From: Ophiodon elongatus
Lineage: Eukaryota > Chordata > Actinopteri > Perciformes > Hexagrammidae
Direction of reading: 5' to 3'
Length of the DNA stretch: 64,000 nt
NCBI GenBank assembly: GCA_016806645.1
Contig: JACSYO010000475.1
Span: 1,828,501-1,892,500, forward strand
The position numbers and the translations under genes are program-made. Shown here piece by piece: positions 50,656 through 61,407 of this stretch (position 1 is its first letter; each line of letters opens with the position of its first letter). The notes beneath the pieces were generated by a model, which worked only from the letters and a program-made list of their open reading frames with translations, made no database searches and was not told where the DNA came from.

Positions 50656-52882
50656 TAAGTACCAGACAGCCTGGTGGGCAGTTAATTTTTGCCTGCGGCC
50701 CAGTTTCTCTTCCAGGAAACATTTAGCTCTTTGAAATGTGTGATCTGTCCCGTTTTGGGCCATACAATTCCTTCCTGCTCGCAGCTATTTGTTTTGTAAT
50801 ACATCAGCGCAATGTAAGTGGAGCTATGACTGAAAGTGTGGTTTTACAGTACTTCTGTATTTAAGCTAGCATGACATGGTAACCACATCCGTCATGGTCT
50901 AGCCCCTGTCAAGTTTCCGAGGTTTGACAAATGCAGATGAATGCATTTTGAAGGTGTTCAGGCCTTCAAGTCCAACTCAATCCTCCTTCCTGCCTTGCCA
51001 ATCCCTTCATGAGCCTTTTCCACCGCACTAAAGACACAATGATTTTAACCCCTGGCCCTGACTGATTGTGACCAGGTGGTATCCATCACTAGTCTGCAGG
51101 AGGGATTTTGTGTGTGTGTGTGTGTGGGAGAGAAAGAGAGCTTGCACACATATGGAGATGAGTCACAAAGAATAATCAAATGGAAAACCACCAACTTTCA
51201 CTACGTACACCCGCTCTGACAGACGCAGATGTGATTTTAGCAGCTTATGGGACAGATATGTGTGTGTATGTGTGTGAGAAAGAGGCCCTACAGTGAAGTA
51301 TTTGCAGGTGTCCATGGCCATTAACATGTGTTTATGGCTTTGCCTCACACTCGCACAAGTATGGAAGCGTATTCCTGATATCTGCGGTTGGGTAGACAGC
51401 CATGGAAAATCACTGCCACAATGTTCTCAGAGGCAATCAATTTAACAAAGTCTAATAAGTGCTGTCATACATATTAAGTGGGTAACTCACCATTACCAGA
51501 CACTGGCAATTATATTTTGGCAATGCCTATATATATTACAGATTTGGCAACTTCCCTTATTGACCAAATTAAAAGAGGCAATGGTGTTTATTCATGACCT
51601 TGAAGTGGATGAGAGAGGGTTGTGTGCATGTGTATTTCTCATGACTTACATTTTGGCTGAACCAAAGGTGAAATTGGGGTTCTTGGTTACAATCTAGTTA
51701 TATGGCACTGGTCGTATCTAAATCAGAAACCCAGGCACGCTAGAGTTTTGAAAAGTAACTCGGAGAGCCTCTTAAGTATTCCCTACTGTGGTAAAAGCAC
51801 TCCAGTCTTATCGTAAATGTGGAATTCATGCCCCAAGTGGACTGAAACGCCATCATTGGACCACAACTGCTTTTGCTTACAAACCATCTTTACAAACTTT
51901 TTCAGTGGAACTGTGTTGCTAAAAATACCGCTTAGGTCCAGTATACTTACTGTCACATAGCACCAAACACTACATGGGAAGTATTCTAGGAATCGTTAGT
52001 GTTTACATTTGAGGGGTTGGAAAGGTGTATACAGAACTCTCAGAGGGCCTGAATTAATGGCTTTCCGGTGTCAATTTCATAATCTGGCTGCACAAACCTT
52101 GAGTTTGCCCCGAAGATGAAGAGTGAAAACATACATTAAAACATAATAACTTATCAGGTTAAAGTGAAGGAAGTAGAAATTAAGTTAGGAAAAGAGTGCA
52201 AAGGTGAAAGGCAAAATGATGATAAAAGAGAATATAAAATCACAGACAACTAACACACCCAAAGAGGTAGATATATCCAGAGACAAGCATCCATCAAAGT
52301 AAATTTTGAAGTGGACGATGAGATAAACAAAGATCGGCACTAATGTAACCCAGAGATTCATCTCTGAGTAGGGTTTTGGCCAGAGAGCACAGATTTCAGA
52401 CCAAATGACTTCCTCCCTCCTCTGAAGTCAGCTCACTGGAGGATTCCTGCTTTGATTATGCTGGTCAACATGTTGGTGAAGAATGTGCTTGTAAAACAGA
52501 TTTATGGCCAGGTTACATCTTAAATTCATTTTATTTATGAGAAGGGAGAATCACATTTAAAAGCTGTCCAGACATACCTCGATAGCTTATAAGGACATTT
52601 TACAAAATTACTTTCATAAAATGAAAAATAAAAATTGCAATTGAAATAAAATCTGTCTATGCAGAAGATTTTCTAACCACCAGCCATGGCTGTGTACTCA
52701 ACGGAGACTGACTCTAATAGGTGGTAATTGTCCTGTTCCCCCCTTTATTTTTTAATGATGTCAGGGTTATTACAAGAGAGCCATCCAAGCCCATGGTTTT
52801 GGGTTGCATCCGTGTGTCTTCATGTTCAGATGAGTGTGACCAGGGGCAGTGACATCTGCTGAATAAAATATCATCCACATAT

Positions 52883-52884
<2 letters not shown>
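50656..52884. other. Noncoding stretch
   Basis: One short GT run (51110-51126). No supported gene. Confidence 0.55.

Positions 52885-52965
<81 letters not shown>
52885..52965. repeat. (CA)n microsatellite
   Basis: About 40 perfect CA units. Confidence 0.97.
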
Positions 52966-52966
<1 letters not shown>

Positions 52967-53056
52967 GGTTCAGCTGCAGTAATCTGCCAAAGTTCATCAA
53001 TCACATTTGTAATAGACTGTTGATTAGTGTTCCTTCACGTTCCTTTAAACACACAG

Positions 53057-53059
<3 letters not shown>

Positions 53060-53104
<45 letters not shown>
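53060..53104. repeat. (CA)n microsatellite
   Basis: About 22 CA units, less than 100 bp from the previous run. Confidence 0.97.
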
Positions 53105-53109
<5 letters not shown>

Positions 53110-53387
53110 ACTGACGCATGCTAAATAAAACATCGGACTCTAGTAAAACAATCCTGCCCACATATGCTGAGCACAGCATGGCCAGCACGCTGCATTGTAT
53201 TACTGTATGACATTCTGTGGGCTTGAGTTTCAATTTGGAAACCATAACATGGGTCGGCACTGAGGGAGGGGCATGGGGGGGGGAGAGGGGCTAGGCTACT
53301 GTTTTCCCTGTTAATCTAAATCAAATGGCTTTTTGTCCCTGCTGATTTTTCTACCGGCGACTACATCCAGAAAGCCAATTTGACTCT

Positions 53388-53584
53388 CTTCTTCTTCTTC
53401 TTCTTCTTCTTCTTCTTCTTCTTCTTCTTCTTCTTCTTCTTCTTCTTCTTCTTCTTCTTCTTCTTCTTCTTCTTCTTCTTCTTCTTCTTCTTCTTCTTCT
53501 TCTTCTTCTTCTTCTTCTTCTTCTTCTTCTTCTTCTTCTTCTTCTTCTTCTTCTTCTTCTTCTTCTTCTTCTTCTTCTTCTTCT
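53388..53584. repeat. (CTT)n trinucleotide repeat, 197 bp
   Basis: About 65 uninterrupted CTT (GAA on the other strand) units. This is a polypurine-polypyrimidine tract able to form triplex DNA. It generates spurious poly-Phe and poly-Glu open frames. Confidence 0.98.
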
Positions 53585-54704
53585 GATGATAATCCAGGTG
53601 ATTTGCTAAAGTTGCACAAGACCTTGGATTGCAAACTAAAACACACCCGGTCCCATCTGGAGGAATGTAGCTGGAGATGAGGGAAGACGATGAGTGCTCG
53701 CATGGCTAAAGTGAATATAAACATGGTCCATAATGACAAATTATGAGATTTGAGTTGGAAAAAAATAACCTTGCTCTTTGTTCAGTGTGGCTCATTACAT
53801 TTTCATTGCATGAATAAACTCTTTACAAGGCATGATTATGCAGCACCATAAAACTCCAAAAAGAGAGACCGATCTGTTTGTCCTTTATTGCTGATCATGC
53901 TTTTATTAACCCACACTGTGTCTAAATGTTTTTAACATCGCTGTAATGAATGTGCAGACTGTCATGCTTTACCATAAGGCTTTCAGGCGTGACTAGTGGT
54001 GATAGACGACACTACAATGCTACGACAGAGGGGGTCTTGTAAGGAGCTACAAGGCGTGCCTGCTTTGCCACAGTAATGGCATTACTGCCCCTTTTAGCTA
54101 AATAAGCAGAACTGCGTAAAAAACCCACTGCTTTGTGGGTACTACATCTGGAAACTCAGTGAAGATTTACTGCCAAAACCAGAAAGCCTGCGCGCAATGT
54201 AAATGACTAATGATAATGTAATAACTTGAAATGGATAGATTTCAATTGCTTGGTGGGAGTTCAAGTTAATTGTTGTAACATTATGTTTCTACTGTGTGAA
54301 CTTTCTCACGGCTTAAATCACAGATTACTCAACCTTTCAGGGCTATAAATCTGTACGTGTTTTGCGCATCATTTTCTGCAAGCATGTAATTGAGCATGCA
54401 TACTGTACAAATGGAAGGTGTTAGCTGACTAAACCCATGCTGTAAAGGTCTCACGTAATGACCTGCTGTGTGCTTCATTACTTTACCTCATAAAGAAAAG
54501 GATATAGACCACCTTGCTCCCAACATGCTGCTCTGTGAGAAAGCCACTTTCTTCACCATTAAGGTAATAGGCTGCTTGTTGCAAAATCAAATATGTCAAG
54601 CCAGTTTCAGTGCAGCACATAGTGATTAAAATTAAAACAAGGTAAAACAAGTTTTTTTTACTTGAGCTTGTGTGCACATTGCAGGCACAGCTTCAGACAC
54701 AGGT

Positions 54705-54788
54705 GCATGTTTACTGTCTCTGACTCTGTGACAAAGTCATGCAATCTGCCCCAGAAACACCTCTGGGTCTGACCCTGCATGATTTACG

Positions 54789-54794
<6 letters not shown>
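54705..54794 (+). repeat. 90-bp interspersed repeat, copy 2 (ends in CA microsatellite)
   Basis: Partner of 45722-45811. The same terminal GATTTACGTTTTAC leads here into (CA)n instead of (CGCA)n. Confidence 0.85.

Positions 54795-54875
<81 letters not shown>
54793..54875. repeat. (CA)n microsatellite
   Basis: About 41 perfect CA units at the end of the 90-bp repeat. Confidence 0.97.
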
Positions 54876-54876
<1 letters not shown>

Positions 54877-55842
54877 CATCTTGCATCAGAGGTTTTCCAA
54901 CTGATTGTTGTCCAGAATTGTTATGGATGCATGGGGATTACAGAATAAAAAGTAATTGTAGTTCTTCAGATTCTCAGGATCCTTTTATAGACTAAAATCC
55001 AAACTAACAACTCTTAACAATGGCTAAAATGTCTCTGTATATAGAAGTGTATTATGTCCTCTGTCTCAATTGAAATTACTATTGGAGGACTTTCTTTGAT
55101 GAATACTGCCGATTGTTGGAAACTAAAAGCAAATCAAGGTCTTTTTAGGGATTTCTTAAGGACTGTCTTTTGCAACTCTCGTCGGTCCTTAAAAGCTAAT
55201 TTAGTTCAGTTTATTAGAACCGTAAGCTATGCACCAGTGGATGAGCCTTCATCGTTGCACTAAGAGACATGGTTTCTCCATTGCTTTATAAGGCAGGGAA
55301 AGACCTCTGATGGTTACAGTAGAGGATATGTTGTAATGTGTATGCTGTATGATTGCACACAATTTGTGTTTGTGTCTGAACAAACACATGTTAATCATCT
55401 GTTTACATGTCAGACAGATGCAGCCAGAACTTCAGATTACTGCCTTGTGTCAACAATCAGGGCCAAGGTAGTCCTTTCACAGTCATAAAGCCTGAGTCTG
55501 AGACGGAAATTCCACCTGCTTGGAAGGCGATGGGGCCTGTGTTTGAACTGTAAAAATTCCGACCATTGCTCCAGAACGCATTAGGCCCCCAGGATCCACG
55601 TTTATAACAGGTCCAACCTGACCTTGAGCTGACTCAAGAATTTCATTAAAAACACTTCTCACACGCAATGAGAAATTGCTGAGAAAGAAAAATGCACGGT
55701 ATGAAAAGAAAAGCTACAGCAACAGATGCAGAAGTAGAGGGATGAAGAGAGAATGTGATAATGAATGAGAGAAAAGCTGGAAATAAGATAATGTTTACTG
55801 TGGACTGAAGATCAGAGCTTAGTGTCTCAACCCAAACCTGGG
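54876..55842. other. Noncoding stretch
   Basis: No supported gene or recognisable repeat. Confidence 0.55.
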
Positions 55843-57641
55843 ACCTCATTTATCAAAACATGCGTTGAACGAGTTCAAAATCTGTGAACTGCCTGTACAC
55901 AATTAAGTTAGTATTTAGCATGTGTGCACACACCGATGAGCAATCATAACTCGTACATGCATATTGTACATCCAACCATCTCTGGATGTCTTAATGTAAA
56001 TGAGCCATGTGTGCCTATGTTGTATCCCTTCATATTATGAAGCTAATTGAGAAGTTTTAGGGGTTTAAAGTGATGTGAAAAAGCAGTTCAAAAGAGATAT
56101 TTGGCACTGTATCAAAAATAAAAAAAGTCACCATAGAATTGTTTTTCAAATTAAACTGAAGTTCCTGTCACCTTGTGAAAGTCTAATAATTTCAGAAAAT
56201 TACGGTTTGTTTAATGTCACACAACAGTGTGAGGTTCTTGTTTTGTACCAGTAATAAAAGTGGAATAAAAGTAATTCCACTTGGGGGGACTTTAAATAAT
56301 TAATTTAAAGTCAATAGAATACCACGGAATAAAAAAAAAGGTCCAAAGCTCAAATTTAGAGCCACTTAAATGATAAAAGTCAATCGATAAAACAAAGGTT
56401 TAAAAAAACGTGTATTCAAATGGCAGAAACCAATAAAATGTACCCAGGTAAATAACAAGAGCTAATTAAGCGAAACACAAATGACTCCTTGTTATGACAA
56501 TACTAGAGTCTGAATGTCCCTCCTGGCTCATAAAATTGTTCAGGGAGGATAGTGGTCTACTTATGTTCCAGGGGGTAGCAACAGCAGGGGGGGGGGGGGT
56601 GGTTCCGTGCGACCGTTGTCCTGTTTGGCTTCTCTGGTTTCGGATCCTCTGCGTCTCGTCCTCACCACGGTCCTGCTGCCCCGCCTCACTCCAACTGCTG
56701 TGGCTGCTGCAGAAGAGAAGGAAGCACACTCAGTCGTGGGTACACACAAATGGGGGCTCACTTACACAAGTTTCGTTCTTTTGGTAACTGGCCTTTTCTG
56801 AGCTTATAGCAGGCTCTGTACCAAGTCTTGCTGCCTCCGCGTCACTTCCGACTCGTCCACGGCTGTGTCCGTCCGGTACCTCATCTCGGGCCTTATTTCT
56901 GCTCTGCCGCCCCGTCTACCGTCAGCAGATTTTCCCAGTGTGAACTTCTTTAACTCTGTGGTGTTTGGAACTCTCCAGTATCTGCGGCCACCCTTGTGTC
57001 TCTCCTCCCTGTGTGTTCCTTGTCTTTTTCTTCCTCTGCACCTGTCCCAAATCAACCCTTAATAAGCACTGCCAATACTGAGCTGTGTGAGGTGTGGTCC
57101 AATTAATCAGCTGTTTTGCATCACCTTTATCCACAATCCAAATCAACATGAAATGTAAAAAAACAAATACATGCAATAATAACTCCAAATGTAAAACTAC
57201 GAAACCATGCAACACACACATCATGCACATCAACACAAAAGAACAAAACAAATGTAAAGTGTATAACGACGGATAAAACCCAAATGGAGTAATCAATTAA
57301 TGCACATATTGGGATCAAGTGAATAAAAACTGCTTAAAATAATGTCCCACCTTGACATTTACACAAAACCAACCAATGAAGTTGCATTGCAGCAACACTG
57401 AGTAGGGGGTCAAATCGTAGCCAACCATAGTCTAATAATATGTTTGTGTCTGTGATTTGGGAATTAATATACACATACGCTTGTTTACCATGAACGGTTT
57501 GTTCATATGGATGGGCAGGAGCGGTTCTTAACGTACACACATTCTCAAGCGCAAGAAGTAATTGAAAAATCTTAAGCATGGAAATGGAGCGTTTAGGCTA
57601 CCGTTTACACACACAACTCTGCAGTTCATAGATGAGGCCCC
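55843..57641. mobile_element. Putative DNA transposon remnant with imperfect terminal inverted repeats
   Basis: The left end, GGGACCTCATTTATCAAAAC (55845 onward), and the reverse complement of the right end (near 57625-57641), GGGGCCTCATCTATGAAC, match at most positions. The CCTCATTTATCAA terminus is common in fish elements. The 1.8-kb interior holds a G13 run (56587-56599) and a GC-rich, CpG-containing block (56600-57060) with short minus-strand frames but no recognisable transposase. Endpoints are approximate and a target duplication was not established. Confidence 0.4.
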
Positions 57642-58954
57642 TCAGGTAGAGGATTTGACATATGAGTAGACCACAAGCTCAACCCCAGCCCACCTGACCG
57701 CCTGTCCAGCTTTACCTTTTCATTGAAACAGGATCCTTGGGAGAGAGGCAGAGAAAGAGAGGAAAAAGGCAGAAAGAGGGGACCAGGATTCTGCTGAAAC
57801 CCATCTATTACAAACATTGTACTACCTGCCCACTGTCCTTCCCCATGCCCACCCCTCTCCTACCGCACCCACCTCACCCAGGGTGGGGGATTAGGTGTCT
57901 CCCTTTGAAATCTAAGATGGGATCAAACAGGACGCAGGCATTCAATAGGGCAGCCCCACTGCCAAAAAGGACCCTTAATGGAGGTGTAGCATGACTGGGA
58001 CCTGGGCCAAAAGGTGTGTGTGAAGAGAAGAATGAGAGAGAGAGAAGGGAATTTACAACTAGGAGCTGTGCAGTGGGGCTGTTGGTGTGTGCTTCAAGTG
58101 TCGGGGGTATATTTAAGAACTAATAGGCTGCCAGGGAGGTTGCTGGCTACTCTCTTTAGCTAAAATATTGTGGCGAAGCTCAACTTGCAGACACATCTGG
58201 AGCGTATTGGCTAATCATGGATTTCACAGTGTAGGGTCATTCTAGGAATGCATTGAAAGAGGAAAAAACATGATAATATGCAACTTGGGAAAAGACTCAA
58301 ATCCCTGCACAATGAAAGAATTTGAAGTTCTTTTACACAGACAATTGATAACAAATTCATTCCTTTGGATCAAGCTGTACCATCACAAACCCCTAAAGTC
58401 TTTCTCTGGCCAATCAGTTGGTCTTTGCTTGGAGCTACATAAATGAAAGCCATCAGGGGAAAATAGGTGGTATGGACGGTGGCCAAAAAGCTACATACCC
58501 ATATACTGAAATGTGTGTTGTTTCTGTTCTAGCCCCTCTGCTACCCCCAGTAATTGTTTTCAGATTGGTGTTCTGGGACTTGTAAAATCGTTCTGCTTAA
58601 CTAATGGTTCTGCTAGTCTACGCTGTATTTTAGTTATTGTTTTGTGGTCAATTACTGTGGCATGTTTCATTCTAAATTTGAGCTGTTGTAAATGAAGATA
58701 TACAGATGGAACATATTTTGTTTGTGTTTTTGTGGAGGTACATTGTTGTTCTACATTGTAGGAGTTGTACTCTGTGGAAAAATCTATGCGTGTGTGAACG
58801 TTGTTATGCAGTGGTAGACTACCACAGATCGACAGTAGTCTTCATTAGGTCAGTGATGTGTTCTTTATTATTACTTTCAGCACAGCAATGCATGCCCAAG
58901 CTATGATTGATAAAACCTTATTTTTGTCCTCCTATTAAAGGCAAGTTTTGCTTG
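57642..58954. other. Noncoding stretch
   Basis: It contains a purine-rich run (57735-57780) and a C-rich stretch (57820-57880). No gene is supported. Confidence 0.55.
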
Positions 58955-59140
58955 TACTTCTATACTTGTGGGGACCCGTCTTTATACATGCATTCCCAGT
59001 CAACCTTATCCATCACAGCTGCATGCATAACCCTAACCCAAATCTATTTCTTACCATAACCTTAACACCGTCTTAACTTGCAAACAGCCCTTTGAAGGAG
59101 TCAAGACTGGCAAGAATGTGCTCACTGTCCAACATGACAA
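58955..59140 (+). repeat. Dispersed repeat A, left part
   Basis: It begins TACTTCTATACTTGTGGGGA, followed by CCCTAACCCAAAT/CCATAACCTTAAC segments and CAAACAGCCCTTTGAAG. From memory this is a widespread fish repeat. Its expected opposite end, the inverted AAGTATAGAAATA terminus, is found only at 61384-61407. Confidence 0.55.
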
Positions 59141-59620
59141 AGTGTCTACAGCCAAGCTAGCGGCTCTGCGAGGCTGTAACATGCTCACAAGGATGATGTT
59201 AATATAGTGATATTTAGAAGGTAATGTTTACTACGTTCACCATTCGTTGGTTGTGTTAGCATGCTAACATTTACTAATCAGGACTAAACACAAAGTACAG
59301 CTGAGGCTGATAGGAATGTTATTAGTTTTGCATGTATTTTGTCATGAACCAAAGTATTAAACACATTTTGATTTTGACCTGATAGCACTAGATAAATCAA
59401 CAAAGTTATTACAATTCATCCTTTGGAAGCCATGTATGTCTGTATCAAATGTCATATCCATCCAATAGTTTTTGAGCCATTTCACACAAAAGACAAAGTC
59501 ATAAAGAGTCATCCTCTGGGGATGGGCAAGAATGCTGTTAAAAGATGTTATTGCCGTCCATGTAATAGTTGTTGAAATGTTTTAGTCTGTACCAAAGTGG
59601 TAAACCAACATTGGACCAAC
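59141..59620 (+). repeat. Dispersed repeat family B, copy 2 (forward)
   Basis: It runs from TCTACAGCCAAGCTAGCGGC through GTGTTAGCATGCTAACATTT, CAAAGTACAGCTGAGGCTGA and CCATCCAATAGTTTTTGAG to TTTAGTCTGTACCAAAGTGG. It is homologous in reverse orientation to 26575-26815. Two internal sub-blocks (ATCCAATAG-type and ATGTAATAGTTGTTGA) suggest an internal duplication, as is usual in this family. Confidence 0.65.
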
Positions 59621-61067
59621 AGTTCTACTGTTGCTAAAAATGTCCTCGCTGTTGAGATCTAAAACTCAAATTTGTCCACACAAAGATGGAAGCACACACA
59701 AGTAGATATAAAACAAAGACCTAAAACTAAAATAAATAGTTACTGGACTGGATTCTTGTCCCCATATGGAAGACAAGTCTCCACATGTGATGACGTGCAC
59801 ATATTTTGCCACAATATAATGAATTGCCCACTCAGATACAGTCTTCTAAGAAGTGCAATGGAAAATGTCATGGCAAGATGCCAGATAACCCAAAGGTGTT
59901 ACCTTTTTTTGTACCACCTCTTTCTAACCCAGGCCACATTTGTATGGTGTTTCCTCTTTTTTTATCTTGAACATATGAATACAAATGTAGCAAGAGAGGG
60001 AGATGGGGTTTACTGTAAAATGATAACTGTGAAGATAACTGTCATGTTTAGATTTGTACACATGCTGAGCAGACTTCCCTCACTGCTGTATTATGTTCAT
60101 AATACAAGAGCAACTGAAATCTCTGTAAAAAAACATTCAGGTATACTCAAAGGTTTCAGACTGCTCACACACACAAGCAAAGACCATAATAGTGCTGCAG
60201 ACTGCACACAGAGTGCAAGTCCCAGACAAGTTCTCACATTTCCCAAATGCTTACATTCCACTTGCTGGCTCGTTCTGCCCCAGTCTCGGTGTCAGTCTCC
60301 TGAGTTTACACAGTCAGACAACCAAGCCGGGGGATGACAAGGTGACATCCAAGGCTTTACAGCTCTGATGGATACACACACAGAGATGAATCAGGTGGTA
60401 TTTATGTCTCTGGACAAACGCTTGTAAAGCTCTTTAAGACATACACCTTTGGGGAACAGAGACGAGAGAGACTTTAAAGCCATAAAGAGTCACTACAATT
60501 CATGTGGCTGAACTGATTTTACCAAAGTTCAGTTAACCTCTGTATAAGGCCAGTGCTGCTGTTGAATGTTCCATTATTTCCCAGCCAGCAGGGCTGACTG
60601 GCTACAGGCTTGTTCCTAAAGATGACAGCTCTCTAGTTCACTGTGTATACATACAGACAGTACACATATATTACACAGTGAATTGCTCCTCACCTACCTA
60701 TTAATCTTTAGTCTTTTTTTCTTCAGATTAGGCAAAATATATTGTTTGCATTACAGTGGTTGTTTAGCTATTAAAGTGTAAGAGGAAGTTCCAGCTCTGT
60801 CTGTTAAAGTAGAAATGCACACAATAAAGTGATAAAGTGTTTGCACATGCTTGTGTGCGTTTGTTCAATTCAACCCTGGCATATTTGCATTCCTTGTCAC
60901 CTCTTGTACAATGAGAACACAGAAGGCTGGTTTCTATACAGATCTTTATGAGGACAAACTGAAATATTAAATCTTAAGACATTTTGAAAAGTGAAGTCAA
61001 TTTGGCTAGTTCTCACTTATTCTAAATACTTTTTATAGTTATAATTTAAATTAGGTATTGGTTTTAG
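59621..61067. other. Noncoding stretch inside the repeat patchwork
   Basis: It contains a stop-free plus-strand stretch (59672-60337, 221 codons) that begins with TTG rather than ATG and has no recognisable domain. No gene is supported. Confidence 0.5.
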
Positions 61068-61382
61068 CAGTGGTGGAAAGTAAGCTATAGTTACTAGTTA
61101 CTTGGCGGGTGCAGTTTTCCTCAAAACATATATGATGAGCTTATGTGTGGAGCATTGTTAGGTTTAAGTACCCAAGAGTGTAAAAAGTTGTTAAAATGAG
61201 CTTCACCTCAATCATCTACAACAGTAAAAGGCTGCTCACACGTTAATGCATCACTAATAAAAATCCTATTCTGCTCCATAGTAAGTACTTTTGATGCTTT
61301 TAGTACATTGAGTGCATGACTTTGTAATGGTGTATAATAGTGGTATTTCTATTTGACTTAAGTAAAAGATCTTAATACTACA
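61068..61382 (+). repeat. Dispersed repeat C (AGTGGTGGAAAGTAA element)
   Basis: It starts GCAGTGGTGGAAAGTAAGCT and includes TAAAAAGTTGTTAAAATGAG, CACGTTAATGCATCACTAAT, AGTAAGTACTTTTGATGCTT and GACTTAAGTAAAAGATCTTA in order. I recognise it from memory as a very common teleost repeat. The expected terminal inverted copy of CAGTGGTGGAA is missing at the right, where repeat A sequence takes over. Confidence 0.6.
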
Positions 61383-61407
61383 GGGGGTCCTCACAAGTAT
61401 AGAAATA
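61383..61407 (+). repeat. Dispersed repeat A, right terminus
   Basis: GGGTCCTCACAAGTATAGAAATA is the near-perfect reverse complement (about 20 of 22) of the terminus at 58955-58977, so it is the opposite end of a repeat A element. Confidence 0.6.

Noticed and set aside
53311..53739. 142-codon poly-Glu ORF (and poly-Phe ORF on the other strand)
   Set aside because: Produced entirely by the CTT/GAA trinucleotide repeat.
59029..59042. Telomere-like TAACCC repeats
   Set aside because: Only about two units, and they belong to a dispersed repeat whose interior contains such sequence.
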